64,000 bases of DNA from Streptomyces sp. man185 (GCA_002551355.1 NTHE01000028.1:1-64000); one strand, 5' to 3'; counted from the stretch's first letter, positions 32,564-43,623 are shown. Notes: generated from the letters alone by a model not told the origin. Translations and numbers: made by a program.

Positions 32564-32736
32564 GGTGTATCTCCTTCGAGGAGCCTCAGCAGTCCCGGTG
32601 CTGCTGGAGCCAGCCTACTGTCCGCCGATGCCGCGCCGCCCGGTATCAGCAGCACCCACCCGCCCCACCTGCCCGTTCGTGCCCCGCCCCGTGGCGCAGG
32701 GGTGTCGCGGGGACGAGGTGCGCGAGGATTGGGGGC

Positions 32737-34758
<2,022 letters not shown>

Positions 34759-34773
34759 GGACCAGGCACACGC

Positions 34774-34810
34774 AGGAGGGGCCGGTCGCACGAAGCGGCC
34801 GGCCCCTCCT
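34774..34810. terminator. Terminator between the DUF255 gene and the hemolysin III gene
   Basis: Twelve-bp arms AGGAGGGGCCGG (34774-34785) and its complement (34799-34810) between two convergent genes. Confidence 0.8.
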
Positions 34811-34826
34811 CGTAACGCCTCAGCGA

Positions 34827-35519
34827 TCACCCGTGCTGGTACGCCACCAGCGAGATGCCCACGTAGTGCGCGACGAACGCCGCCAGCGTCAGCGAGTGGA
34901 AGACCTCGTGGAAGCCGAACCAGCGCGGCGACGGGTTCGGCCTCTTGATGCCGTAGATCACGCCGCCCGCGCTGTAGAGCAGCCCGCCGACGATGACCAG
35001 CACCAGGACCGCGATGCCGCCGCTCCGCATGAAGTCGGGCAGGAAGAAGACCGCCGCCCAGCCCATCGCGATGTAGCACGGCGTGTAGAGCCAGCGCGGC
35101 GCGCCGACCCAGAACACCCGGAAGGCGATGCCCGCCGCCGCGGCCGCCCAGACCGCCCACAGCAGGGGCCGGGCGGTGGACTCGGGGAGCAGGAGCAGCG
35201 TCAGCGGCGTGTAGGTGCCCGCGATGATCAGGAAGATGTTCGCGTGGTCCAGGCGGCGGAGCACCGCCTCGCCGCGCGGCCCCCAGGTGCCGCGGTGGTA
35301 GACCGCGCTGACACCGAACAGCAGGCAGGCGCTGAGGATGTAGACGGTGCAGGCGATCCGGCCCAGCGTGCTGTCGGTCAGCGCGATCAGGGTGATGCCG
35401 GCGATCACGACCGCCGGGAACATTCCGGCGTGCAGCCAGCCGCGCATCCTCGGTTTGACAGGGGTGGGGTCGAGTACGACGGGGCCCGGGGTCGCGGCGT
35501 CAGCGGCAACGTCAGTCAT
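34827..35519 (-). CDS. Hemolysin III family membrane protein (PAQR superfamily)
   Basis: A 230-residue seven-TM protein. The conserved PAQR/HlyIII residues are visible: SAVYHRGTWG after TM2, DHANIFLIIAGTYTPL in TM3, and GFHEVFHSLTLAAFVAHY in the last loop/TM, whose His residues would bind zinc. ATG 35519 follows a palindrome that overlaps its ribosome-binding region. In bacteria the function is unclear; eukaryotic relatives are lipid-hydrolase-like receptors. Haemolytic activity should not be assumed. Confidence 0.9.
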   Translation of the reverse strand: MTDVAADAATPGPVVLDPTPVKPRMRGWLHAGMFPAVVIAGITLIALTDSTLGRIACTVYILSACLLFGVSAVYHRGTWGPRGEAVLRRLDHANIFLIIAGTYTPLTLLLLPESTARPLLWAVWAAAAAGIAFRVFWVGAPRWLYTPCYIAMGWAAVFFLPDFMRSGGIAVLVLVIVGGLLYSAGGVIYGIKRPNPSPRWFGFHEVFHSLTLAAFVAHYVGISLVAYQHG

Positions 35520-35529
35520 GACTCGCATG

Positions 35530-35551
35530 CTACCTACGCCACCGTAGGTAG
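35530..35551. promoter_or_regulatory. Perfect palindrome at the start of the hemolysin III gene
   Basis: CTACCTACG (35530-35538) and CGTAGGTAG (35543-35551) with a 4-bp spacer, 11-32 nt before the ATG. Its symmetry and position over the leader suggest a repressor operator, of PadR or TetR type. No regulator gene is adjacent. Confidence 0.6.
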
Positions 35552-35743
35552 TGGATATGGGGCGCAACTGAGTGGCGATGCTCACGTGTGAGGCCCCCTG
35601 GACAGATGGGCGGATCGGTCGGATGATCAAATGAGTGCAGTCGGCACCGGATGAGCGCCAGGGGAATTCGAAGGGTACGAAGCATCCGGGTCGCAGCCCC
35701 CACGGGGCCTACAGACAACTGACACCCTCAACTAGGAGCGATC

Positions 35744-37570
35744 GTGGCGCGCGACATCGCGGCTCCCCTCACTGTCCCCACCCACCACCAGGAGCTGATC
35801 TCCTGGGTCGACGAGATCGCAGCCATCACCCAGCCGGACCGGGTGGTCTGGTGCGACGGCTCCGAGGCCGAGTACGAGCGCCTGTGCGGGGAGCTCGTCG
35901 CCAAGGGCACGTTCACCAAGCTGGACGAGATCAAGCGGCCGAACTCGTACTACGCCGCGTCCGACCCGAGCGATGTCGCCCGCGTCGAGGACCGCACGTT
36001 CATCTGCTCCAAGGAGGAGAAGGACGCGGGCCCGACGAACCACTGGAAGGACCCCGCCGAGATGCGGGAGATCTTCACGGGGGGGCAGGGTGTCTTCCGG
36101 GGATCCATGCGTGGCCGGACCATGTACGTCGTGCCCTTCTGCATGGGCCCCGTCGGCTCGCCGCTCTCCGCGATCGGCGTCGAGATCACCGACTCCGCGT
36201 ACGTCGCCGTCGCCATGCGCACCATGACCCGCATGGGCCGGGCCGTCCTGGACGAGCTGGGCACCGACGGCTTCTTCGTGAAGGCCGTCCACACCCTCGG
36301 CGCCCCCCTGGCCGAGGGTGAGCAGGACGTCCCGTGGCCCTGCAACACCACCAAGTACATCTCGCACTTCCCCGAGGACCGCGAGATCTGGTCGTACGGC
36401 TCCGGCTACGGCGGCAACGCCCTGCTCGGCAAGAAGTGCTACGCCCTGCGCATCGCCTCCGTGATGGCCCGCGACGAGGGCTGGCTCGCCGAGCACATGC
36501 TCATTCTGAAGCTCACGCCGCCGCGTGGGGAGAGCAAGTACGTCGCGGCCGCGTTCCCGTCCGCCTGCGGCAAGACCAACCTCGCCATGCTGGAGCCGAC
36601 CATCCCCGGCTGGACCGTGGAGACCATCGGCGACGACATCGCCTGGATGCGGTTCGGCGAGGACGGCCGGCTCTACGCGATCAACCCCGAGGCCGGATTC
36701 TTCGGCGTCGCGCCCGGCACCGGCGAGCACACCAACGCCAACGCCATGAAGACCATGTGGGGCAACTCCGTCTTCACCAACGTCGCGCTGACGGACGACG
36801 GCGACGTCTGGTGGGAGGGCATGACCGAGGAGGCGCCCGCGCACCTCACGGACTGGAAGGGCAACGACTGGACCCCCGAGTCCTCCACGCCCGCCGCCCA
36901 CCCCAACGCCCGATTCACCGTCCCCGCCGGACAGTGCCCGATCATCGCGCCCGAGTGGGAGGACCCCAAGGGCGTGCCGATCTCGGCCATCCTCTTCGGT
37001 GGCCGCCGCGCCTCCGCCGTCCCGCTGGTCACCGAGTCCTTCGACTGGCAGCACGGCGTCTTCCTCGGCGCCAACGTCGCCTCCGAGAAGACCGCCGCCG
37101 CCGAGGGCAAGGTCGGCGAACTGCGCCGCGACCCGTTCGCCATGCTGCCGTTCTGCGGCTACAACATGGGCGACTACATGAACCACTGGGTCAAGGTCGG
37201 CGCGGACAAGGCCGACCAGTCGAAGCTGCCCAAGATCTACTACGTGAACTGGTTCCGCAAGAACGACGCCGGCAAGTTCGTCTGGCCCGGCTTCGGCGAG
37301 AACAGCCGCGTCCTGAAGTGGATCGTGGAGCGCCTGGAGGGCAAGGCCGAGGGCGTCGAGTCCCCGATCGGCATCCTGCCGGCCAAGGGCTCGATCGACA
37401 CCGAGGGCCTGGACCTCTCCGAGGCCGACCTCGACTTCCTCCTCACCGTCGACAAGAAGGTCTGGCGCGAGGAGGCCGCCCTGGTCCCCGAGCACCTCAA
37501 CACCTTCGGTGACCACACGCCCAAGGAGCTGTGGGACGAGTACCACGCGCTCGTCGAGCGCCTGGGCTGA
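35744..37570 (+). CDS. pckA: Phosphoenolpyruvate carboxykinase (GTP)
   Basis: This enzyme converts oxaloacetate and GTP to phosphoenolpyruvate, CO2 and GDP, the entry to gluconeogenesis. The 608-residue monomer has the GTP-class length. Motifs include PCNTTKYISHFPEDREIWSY, the P-loop-like FPSACGKTNLAM with reactive Cys275, Lys277 and Thr278, and the PFCGYNMGDYMNHW region. GTG 35744 is preceded by TAGGAGC. The gene is monocistronic, with its own terminator. Confidence 0.97.
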   Translation: MARDIAAPLTVPTHHQELISWVDEIAAITQPDRVVWCDGSEAEYERLCGELVAKGTFTKLDEIKRPNSYYAASDPSDVARVEDRTFICSKEEKDAGPTNHWKDPAEMREIFTGGQGVFRGSMRGRTMYVVPFCMGPVGSPLSAIGVEITDSAYVAVAMRTMTRMGRAVLDELGTDGFFVKAVHTLGAPLAEGEQDVPWPCNTTKYISHFPEDREIWSYGSGYGGNALLGKKCYALRIASVMARDEGWLAEHMLILKLTPPRGESKYVAAAFPSACGKTNLAMLEPTIPGWTVETIGDDIAWMRFGEDGRLYAINPEAGFFGVAPGTGEHTNANAMKTMWGNSVFTNVALTDDGDVWWEGMTEEAPAHLTDWKGNDWTPESSTPAAHPNARFTVPAGQCPIIAPEWEDPKGVPISAILFGGRRASAVPLVTESFDWQHGVFLGANVASEKTAAAEGKVGELRRDPFAMLPFCGYNMGDYMNHWVKVGADKADQSKLPKIYYVNWFRKNDAGKFVWPGFGENSRVLKWIVERLEGKAEGVESPIGILPAKGSIDTEGLDLSEADLDFLLTVDKKVWREEAALVPEHLNTFGDHTPKELWDEYHALVERLG

Positions 37571-37723
37571 GCCCGCCGCTCCTCCCGAACCCGCGGTCGG
37601 GTCCATCGGACATCCGCCCTGACCTGTGGGGCCGAACGGCCCGCCGCGGTGCGGGGCCCGTCCTCGCGCCTGTCGTGACCGACGGCCCCGGAGGGCCCGT
37701 CCCCGACCAAGGACACCCCTCCC

Positions 37724-37765
37724 GGCCCCCGGAACCCCTCACGGTTCCGGGGGCCGCCCCTTTTT
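37724..37765 (+). terminator. Intrinsic terminator of pckA
   Basis: Thirteen-bp arms (37724-37736 with 37743-37755), a 6-nt loop, and a run of five T at 37761-37765. This is one of the few hairpins in the window with a T-tract. Confidence 0.9.
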
Positions 37766-37828
37766 CGTGATGCCGTGAAGCCCGTGGCACCCGGTCCGCA
37801 CGCCTCCGAAGCGCGCGGACCGGGGCCG

Positions 37829-38236
37829 TCAGTGGGCGCCGACCAGGTGCCCGGAGGGGGCGGCGTCGGCGTCGGCGGCGAGGGCCGCGGTGTGGGCGTC
37901 CATCCGCTCGGCGGAGAGGATGGCGGCGGTGGTGTCGGCGCGGGACGCGGCCACCAGCAGGGCGCGGCCCGCGAGGGCGTGGGCGCGGCGGTGGAGCTCC
38001 GCCGGGGCGGCGGCGGTCAGGCCGGCGTGCCGGGCGGGCGGGGCGCCGCGCAGTCGGGCCACCTGTTCGGCGATCCGGTCGCCCGCCGTGCCCAGGCCCA
38101 GTTCGTCGGTGACCGCGAGGAGGGCGGCCAGGTGCCCGGCGAGCTGGATGTCCAGCTCCTCCTCGCGGCTGCGGTGCGGAAAGTCCGCTTCGTCGCCCGG
38201 GGTGTGGACCGATGGGCTGCGGATCGGCTCGTACAT
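37829..38236 (-). CDS. Conserved helical protein of unknown function
   Basis: A 135-residue soluble, Ala-rich, mostly helical protein without recognised motifs. GGGAGG precedes ATG 38236 (MYEPIRSPS); a start at 38266 would add ten residues. It stands between pckA (convergent) and an aminotransferase gene on the same strand, 81 bp away. I do not recognise its family. Confidence 0.6.
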   Translation of the reverse strand: MYEPIRSPSVHTPGDEADFPHRSREEELDIQLAGHLAALLAVTDELGLGTAGDRIAEQVARLRGAPPARHAGLTAAAPAELHRRAHALAGRALLVAASRADTTAAILSAERMDAHTAALAADADAAPSGHLVGAH

Positions 38237-38317
38237 GGATGGCCTCCCGATGGTGCGTGGAACCATCCTACATTGGAATGAGTCTAAAGTTGTGTGTGGT
38301 CCGGAAGCGTGATCGGT

Positions 38318-39529
38318 CTACGGCTGTCCGTAACCGTCCAGGAAGGTGCCGATCCGGGTCACGGCGTCGGTCAGGTCCTCGGCCGTCGGCAGCGTGACGA
38401 TCCGGAAGTGATCGGGCTCGGGCCAGTTGAAGCCGGTGCCCTGCACGACCATGATCTTCTCGGCCCGCAGCAGGTCCAGCACCATCTGCCGGTCGTCCTT
38501 GATCTTGTAGACCTTGGGGTCGAGCCGGGGGAAGAGATACAGCGCCCCCTTCGGCTTCACGCAGGTCACCCCGGGGATCGAGGTCAGCAGGTCGTACGCC
38601 ACATCCCGCTGCTCCAGGATCCGGCCGCCCGGCAGCACCAGGTCCTCGATCGACTGCCGCCCGCCGAGCGCTGTGGCGACCGCGTGCTGCGAGGGCATGT
38701 TGGCGCAGAGCCGCATGTTGGCGAGGATCGTCAGCCCCTCGATGTACGAGGTGGCGTGCGCCTTCGGGCCGCAGACGGCCATCCAGCCGGAGCGGTAGCC
38801 GGCCACCCGGTAGTTCTTGGAGAGCCCGTTGAAGGTCAGCACCATGAGGTCCGGCGCCAGCGACGCCGTCGGGGTGTGGGTCGCGCCGTCGTAGAGGATC
38901 CGGTCGTAGATCTCGTCGGAGCAGACGATCAGGTTGTGCCGCCGGGCGATCTCGGTGAGACCGCGCAGCATCTCGTCGTCGTACACCGCACCGGTCGGAT
39001 TGTTCGGGTTGATGATCACCAGGGCCTTGGTGCGGTCGGTGATCCTGCGCTCGATGTCCGCGAGGTCCGGCATCCAGTCGGCCTGCTCGTCGCACCGGTA
39101 GTGCACGGCCGTCCCGCCCGCCAGCGAGACCGAGGCGGTCCACAGCGGATAGTCGGGAGCCGGTACGAGCACCTCGTCACCGTCGTCCAGCAGCGCCTGC
39201 ATCGACATCTGGATCAGCTCGGAGACGCCGTTGCCCAGATAGACGTCCTCGACGTCGAGGTCGATCCCCTTGGTCTGGTAGTGCTGCATCACCGCACGGC
39301 GCGCCGAGAGCAGGCCCTTCGCGTCGCCGTAGCCGTGCGCGCCCGCGAGGTTGCGCAGGATGTCTTCCAGGATCTCCGGCGGGCACTCGAACCCGAACGC
39401 GGCGGGGTTGCCCGTGTTCAGCTTGAGGATGCGCTGACCGGCCGCTTCCAGCCGCATCGCCTCCTCCAGCACGGGACCCCGGATCTCGTAACAGACGTTG
39501 GCGAGCTTCGTCGACTGGATGACCTGCAT
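38318..39529 (-). CDS. PLP-dependent aminotransferase, AlaA-like
   Basis: A 403-residue fold-type I aminotransferase, best matching the AlaA glutamate-pyruvate aminotransferase group by length and by the opening QSTKLANVCYEIRGPVLEEA. Landmarks are NPNNPTG (174-180), Asp205 and Tyr208 in SDEIYDRI, PLP Lys238 in GLSKNYRVAGYR, and the substrate-carboxylate Arg near HFRIVTLP. It probably makes alanine from pyruvate. ATG 39529 gives the conserved N-terminus. No operon partner is evident. Confidence 0.88.
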   Translation of the reverse strand: MQVIQSTKLANVCYEIRGPVLEEAMRLEAAGQRILKLNTGNPAAFGFECPPEILEDILRNLAGAHGYGDAKGLLSARRAVMQHYQTKGIDLDVEDVYLGNGVSELIQMSMQALLDDGDEVLVPAPDYPLWTASVSLAGGTAVHYRCDEQADWMPDLADIERRITDRTKALVIINPNNPTGAVYDDEMLRGLTEIARRHNLIVCSDEIYDRILYDGATHTPTASLAPDLMVLTFNGLSKNYRVAGYRSGWMAVCGPKAHATSYIEGLTILANMRLCANMPSQHAVATALGGRQSIEDLVLPGGRILEQRDVAYDLLTSIPGVTCVKPKGALYLFPRLDPKVYKIKDDRQMVLDLLRAEKIMVVQGTGFNWPEPDHFRIVTLPTAEDLTDAVTRIGTFLDGYGQP

Positions 39530-39810
39530 GTCCGCGAGCTTACGGCGGCGTTTCGCGGGGTGCGCGGGGATTGCTCCCGGCGTACTCCCTCCGGGGCGTG
39601 CCCCCGCCCGGCCCCGTCTTCCATCGCCATGCCCGGCGCCGCCCCGGACCGTGGGATCGCCCGGTCGGGGCGGCGTCGGGGCTTGGAAAGGCGGCGTGAG
39701 CGGCCGGGACGGGTGAGATGCGCCACGCGGGTACCCCGGCCGGGGGCGGGTGGGCTCCGTCGGTGGCCGGATGCGAGGGCGGGTGGGGTCGGCCGGGCGG
39801 CCGAGGGCGG

Positions 39811-40623
39811 TCACTCCGGCAGTCGGGCGCCCTCCGGGAGCCGGATGCCGAAGTCGTCCGCCAGGACCCGCAGCGCCTCTTCGCCGTCCTTCAGCCGCCG
39901 CTCCTTGATCGTGCCGTCGTCGGCCGTCTCCACCAGGTCCAGCCCGGCCAGCAGCAGGTGCGAGCCGACCCGGGTGCGCTGCGCGTACACCGTCTGCCGG
40001 AACGGCGAGTTCGGGTGCGTCGCGACGTGCCAGTTCATCATCTCGTAGTCCGGCGCCTCGAACGGTTCCAGGGTGAACGTGTGCTGAGCCTCCCACGAGC
40101 CGCCCTTGTTCGCCTGGAGCTCCCACGCCGGCAGCGGGCCGTCGTGTGCGACGTGGACGAGCCGGTGGTGGCGCGGTGCGTCGAACAGATCGGCGCCCTC
40201 CACCAGCTCGATCGGCTCCAGCAGGGCGCCGGTCGCCCCGAAGCCGACGTCCGCCAGATACGGGTGCGGCTCACCCTCCACGTCCACCCGCAGCAGCATG
40301 TGCGAACGTGGCCGGATGTCCCCCGGCGCCGCACCCAGCATCACGCGGGCCGTCAGCGGCGTCACGGAGAAGCCGATCTGCCGCAGGACGGCGGCGAAGA
40401 GGGTGCCGTGCTCGAAGCAGTACCCGCCGCGCCCGCCGCGCACGAGTTTCGCCTCCAGGTCGTCGAGCGCCAGTGACGGGGCGGAGCCGAGGACTGCGTC
40501 CAGGTTCTCGAACGGGATGCCGGACAGGTGGGCCCGGTGCAGGGACCGCAGCACCTCCAGTGTGGGGCGGGGCTCCCCGGCCCAGCCGATGCGGGCGAAG
40601 TACGCGTCGAGGTCGATTGTCAT
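39811..40623 (-). CDS. nat: Arylamine N-acetyltransferase
   Basis: NAT transfers acetyl from acetyl-CoA to aromatic amines and hydrazines. The 270-residue protein has the catalytic triad at family positions: Cys69 in RGGYCFEHG, His108 in RSHMLLRV, Asp125 in LADVGFG. ATG 40623 starts at the conserved MTIDLDAYFARIG helix. Some actinobacterial relatives are amide synthases in ansamycin clusters, but no such cluster is present, so detoxification or general acetylation is more likely. Confidence 0.95.
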   Translation of the reverse strand: MTIDLDAYFARIGWAGEPRPTLEVLRSLHRAHLSGIPFENLDAVLGSAPSLALDDLEAKLVRGGRGGYCFEHGTLFAAVLRQIGFSVTPLTARVMLGAAPGDIRPRSHMLLRVDVEGEPHPYLADVGFGATGALLEPIELVEGADLFDAPRHHRLVHVAHDGPLPAWELQANKGGSWEAQHTFTLEPFEAPDYEMMNWHVATHPNSPFRQTVYAQRTRVGSHLLLAGLDLVETADDGTIKERRLKDGEEALRVLADDFGIRLPEGARLPE

Positions 40624-40688
40624 ACGCCGACCGTACGCAGCCGGGGCGCGGGCACGCCTCCGGCTACGGACCGAAGTGCGCGACCGCA

Positions 40689-40728
40689 GGGCCTCGGTCG
40701 CTGGGCCTCGGTCGCGGGACCGAGGCCC
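40689..40728 (+). promoter_or_regulatory. Repeated-arm hairpin in the leader of the L7/L12-like gene
   Basis: GGGCCTCGGTC occurs twice on the plus strand (40689-40699 and 40703-40713), followed by its complement GACCGAGGCCC (40718-40728). Either copy can pair with the complement. This could be a terminator for upstream transcription or a switchable leader structure. Confidence 0.45.
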
Positions 40729-40798
40729 TCCCCGGGCGGGCGGCTCAGATCTTGCTCAACTCCGGTGAGAGCCGGGCCGACACGGGTAACGGTGCCCC

Positions 40799-41128
40799 AT
40801 GAGCCTGTTCCGGAAGCCCCAGCCCCTCGCCGTACTCGTCGTCCGCGACGGCCCCGATGTCGTCGCCGGCCTACGGCGGGCGCTGGAGACCGCCCCGGAC
40901 GCCGAGCGCCCCGGACTGGAGCGCGCCCTCGCCCTGGCCGAGGACTCCGCCGGACGCCCGGACGCGGAGCTGCGCGGCCGGTGGGTGCGGCAGCGGCTCG
41001 CCGCCGCCGGACACGAGGGGCCTGCGGACTCGGTGGAGGCCATCAAGATCCTGCGCCAGGCCGAACCCGGACTGACGCTGCTCCAGGCGGTGACGTACGC
41101 GAAGGAGGCCGCGGCGACGGAAGCCTGA
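40799..41128 (+). CDS. Small protein with ribosomal L7/L12 C-terminal-like domain
   Basis: A 109-residue protein. The C-terminal 40 residues (SVEAIKILRQAEPGLTLLQA, then VTYAKEAAA) match the pattern of the L7/L12 C-terminal domain, which contacts translation factors. The first part is a separate helical region. It is not the ribosomal stalk protein itself, which lacks this N-terminus. Stand-alone domains of this sort occur in actinobacteria with unknown function. Confidence 0.65.
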   Translation: MSLFRKPQPLAVLVVRDGPDVVAGLRRALETAPDAERPGLERALALAEDSAGRPDAELRGRWVRQRLAAAGHEGPADSVEAIKILRQAEPGLTLLQAVTYAKEAAATEA

Positions 41129-41268
41129 CGCAGGCGCAGGCGCAGGCGCAGGGGAGGGAAGGGCGGGCGGAAGGGTGAGCTGGCGGAAGGGCGGACGCGC
41201 CCGGTCCGCATCGCCGCGCCGGACCGTCATGCGCCGTGAGTCGCGCCGGACCGCCACGCGCCGGACCG

Positions 41269-42087
41269 TCACATGCCCTTCATCGAGCCCGCCGACGCGA
41301 TCAGCAGGGCGGTGTCGACGCCCTGCTCCTGTGCGGTGCGGAGCAGTGTCGCGTCTCCGGCCTCCGCCACGGCGGCACTGGTGGGGTCCTCGGGCACGGG
41401 CCCGCCCGCGTACGCCGCCGTCGCCGGGGCCATCGCCGTGAGCCAGTCCGCCACCAGCGCGCCGAACTCCTTCTGGTCGATTCCGGCGTCCGCCACCAGG
41501 GCGGCCGCGTGCCGGGCCCCGGCGAACATGGCGGTCATCGCGCTGAGCAGCGCCACGTCGTGCAGTGCGGCGAAACCGGGGTCGGTGCCGACGTACCGGG
41601 TGGCGACGGGCACGGCCAGCACCTTCTGGTGCGCGTCGAAGACCTCGCGCGAGCCGCTGTAGAAGACGTAGCCGCCGGCCTCCGGCACGCCGATCATCGG
41701 CGGGACGGCCATCATCCCGCCGTCCAGGAAGCGGGCGCCGCGCTCGGTCGCCCAGACCTCGCGGGTGCGCGACTCGGCCGGGGTGGAGGTGGTGAGGTCG
41801 ACCAGGTCCTTGCCCGAGAGGTCGGCCTCCGCCAGCGCCTCGCGGACCGAGGCGTCGTCCAGGAGGCAGGCGACGACGAGCGGGCTCGCGGCCACCGCCT
41901 CGGCCGCCGTCGCGGCCACCCGCGCGCCCGCGGCGGCGAGTTCTGCGCTCCGGCCGGGGCTGCGGTTCCAGACGGTCAGAGGGTGCCCGGCGGCGAGCCA
42001 GGTACGGGCGAGCGCGGCGCCCATGGCGCCGAGGCCGAGCAGGGTGAGAGGGGCGGGAGAGGTGGAGTCAACGGTGTTGTCGGACAT
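41269..42087 (-). CDS. NAD(P)-binding oxidoreductase, beta-HAD/imine reductase type
   Basis: A 272-residue reductase. The N-terminal Rossmann fold has GLGAMG (residues 18-23) and the NADP-type NRSPGR after the second strand; the C-terminal part is the helical dimerisation domain of the 6-phosphogluconate dehydrogenase superfamily. The usual beta-HAD catalytic Lys is not obvious, which fits imine reductases better than hydroxyacid dehydrogenases. ATG 42087 is chosen over an upstream start. It is divergent from the HxlR regulator, its probable controller. Confidence 0.82.
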   Translation of the reverse strand: MSDNTVDSTSPAPLTLLGLGAMGAALARTWLAAGHPLTVWNRSPGRSAELAAAGARVAATAAEAVAASPLVVACLLDDASVREALAEADLSGKDLVDLTTSTPAESRTREVWATERGARFLDGGMMAVPPMIGVPEAGGYVFYSGSREVFDAHQKVLAVPVATRYVGTDPGFAALHDVALLSAMTAMFAGARHAAALVADAGIDQKEFGALVADWLTAMAPATAAYAGGPVPEDPTSAAVAEAGDATLLRTAQEQGVDTALLIASAGSMKGM

Positions 42088-42121
42088 GACGATTAGGCTG
42101 ATCGAAGGCGTCGGCGCCAAC

Positions 42122-42151
42122 AAGTACGCACTATGGAGTGGGTGGTTACTT
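42122..42151. promoter_or_regulatory. Candidate HxlR operator
   Basis: AAGTACGCAC (42122-42131) and GTGGTTACTT (42142-42151) form imperfect inverted arms (8 of 10 pair), with an inner CACT/AGTG pair at 42129-42140. It is AT-rich for this genome and lies between the divergent oxidoreductase and hxlR genes. Confidence 0.6.
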
Positions 42152-42185
42152 CGTGGATAGCGACCAGGTGGGGAGGGGCGGTCCG

Positions 42186-42575
42186 ATGACGCGGGTCGTA
42201 CGGAGGCCGGGGGCGTTCGTCTGCGGGATCGACGCGGCGATGGATGTGATCGGCGGCAAGTGGAAGGTGCTCATCCTGTGGGCGCTGAACGAGGGGACCT
42301 GCCGGTTCGGTGAGCTGCGCCGGGCCGTGCCCGGGGTGACCGAGAAGGTGCTCAGCTCCCATCTCAGGGAGCTGGAGGACGACGGCATCGTGCACCGCGA
42401 GGTGTATGCCGAGGTGCCGCCGCGCGTGGAGTATTCACTCACCCCGCTGGGCCTCTCGCTGAACGCGGCGCTGGAACCGCTGGGGGAGTGGGGGCGGGAC
42501 CACATCTACCGGGGCGCGGAGGCGTCCGGGACGGAGGCCGCCGCCGAGCCCGTGGCGGGGCTGAGACAGGGATAG
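42186..42575 (+). CDS. HxlR-family transcriptional regulator
   Basis: A 129-residue winged-helix protein of the HxlR/MarR-like class. The motif CGIDAAMDVIGGKWKVLILW is followed by FGELRRAVPGVTEKVLSSHLRELEDDGIVHR and PPRVEYSLTPLG. The Cys near residue 15 is the conserved redox or electrophile-sensing position in several members. ATG 42186 follows GGGGAGGGGC. It probably represses itself and the divergent oxidoreductase in response to reactive compounds (inference). Confidence 0.9.
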   Translation: MTRVVRRPGAFVCGIDAAMDVIGGKWKVLILWALNEGTCRFGELRRAVPGVTEKVLSSHLRELEDDGIVHREVYAEVPPRVEYSLTPLGLSLNAALEPLGEWGRDHIYRGAEASGTEAAAEPVAGLRQG

Positions 42576-42612
42576 CCGCAGCCGCGGCCGGAATCGACCC
42601 CTTGTGATGGCC

Positions 42613-42660
42613 TGACATCTGCGCCAACATGCGCATGTCAAAAGCCGGAAGATCTCCGGC
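42613..42660. promoter_or_regulatory. Inverted repeats in the protease promoter region
   Basis: Two elements stand before the protease gene: TGACAT (42613-42618) with ATGTCA (42635-42640), and a small hairpin GCCGGA/TCCGGC (42644-42649, 42655-42660). They may be a regulator site and a leader stem. Confidence 0.35.
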
Positions 42661-42688
42661 CCTTGGCATCACTGGAGGTACCCCCCAC

Positions 42689-43582
42689 ATGAACAAGCCT
42701 CTCGTCGGTGCGTTTCTTGCTGCCCTGCTCCTGGGAGCGGGTGCCGCGCCCGTCGCGGCAGCCGAACCCGCCGGGAACGCGAGCGGGGTTTCGGTCGAAA
42801 CCGCACCGCGGACGACGTACGCCACACCGGACGCCGTACCCGCCGCGAAGGCCGTGACCTTCGCCGGGACCGTCGCGCTCAGCAACTGTTCGGGCTCCGT
42901 GGTCCGCATCCCCGACTCCGCCCCCACCGACCCCGCCCTCGTGCTCTCCAACGGGCACTGCCTGGAGTCCGGCTTCCCGGGCCCCGGCGAGGTCGTCGTC
43001 GACCAGCCGTCCTCCCGTACGTTCACCCTGCTCAACGCCTCGGGCGACGGTGTCGGCACCCTGAAGGCGAGCAAGATCGCATACGGCACGATGACCGACA
43101 CCGATCTCTCGCTCTACGAACTCACCAGCACCTACCAGCAGATCGAGGACAGCTACGGCATCCAGGCACTGGAGCTGGAGACCGCCCACCCGACGGCGGG
43201 CACCGCCATCACCGTCGCCTCCGGCTACTGGAAGCGCACCTACAGCTGCGACGTCGACGGCTTCGTCCACCAGCTCAAGGAGGGCCGGTGGACCTGGAAG
43301 GACTCGGTCCGCTACACCCCCGAGTGCCGGACCATCGGCGGTACGTCCGGCTCGCCGGTGATCGACGACGCCACCGGCAAGGTGGTCGCCGTCAACAACA
43401 CCGGTAACGAGAGCGGCCAGGAGTGCACGGACAACAACCCGTGCGAGGTCGACGAGAACGGCGAGGTGACCGTCCGCGAGGGCATCAACTACGCCCAGCA
43501 GACCTACACCGTGGTCCCGTGCATCGCGACCGGCAACAAGATCGACCTGGACCGTGAGGGCTGCGCGCTGCCCAAGCCGTAG
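42689..43582 (+). CDS. Secreted trypsin-like serine protease
   Basis: A 297-residue exported protease of the chymotrypsin fold. Signal peptide residues 1-25 (MNKPLVGAFLAALLLGAG core, cleavage near VAAA). The catalytic triad is visible: His90 in SNGHCLE, Asp139 in TDTDLSLYEL, Ser220 in GGTSGSPV. Six or more Cys suggest disulfides. GGAGGT precedes ATG 42689. An N-terminal stretch of about 35 residues may be a short propeptide. It resembles V8/alpha-lytic-like proteases of actinobacteria; specificity is unknown. Confidence 0.9.
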   Translation: MNKPLVGAFLAALLLGAGAAPVAAAEPAGNASGVSVETAPRTTYATPDAVPAAKAVTFAGTVALSNCSGSVVRIPDSAPTDPALVLSNGHCLESGFPGPGEVVVDQPSSRTFTLLNASGDGVGTLKASKIAYGTMTDTDLSLYELTSTYQQIEDSYGIQALELETAHPTAGTAITVASGYWKRTYSCDVDGFVHQLKEGRWTWKDSVRYTPECRTIGGTSGSPVIDDATGKVVAVNNTGNESGQECTDNNPCEVDENGEVTVREGINYAQQTYTVVPCIATGNKIDLDREGCALPKP

Positions 43583-43623
43583 CCGCACGAGCCGCCGCGC
43601 GGGCCCGTCGGTCCTGACCACCC

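Noticed and set aside
36733..37570. Possible small antisense genes inside pckA
   Set aside because: The frames have no independent ribosome-binding sites or motifs and follow the codon periodicity of pckA.
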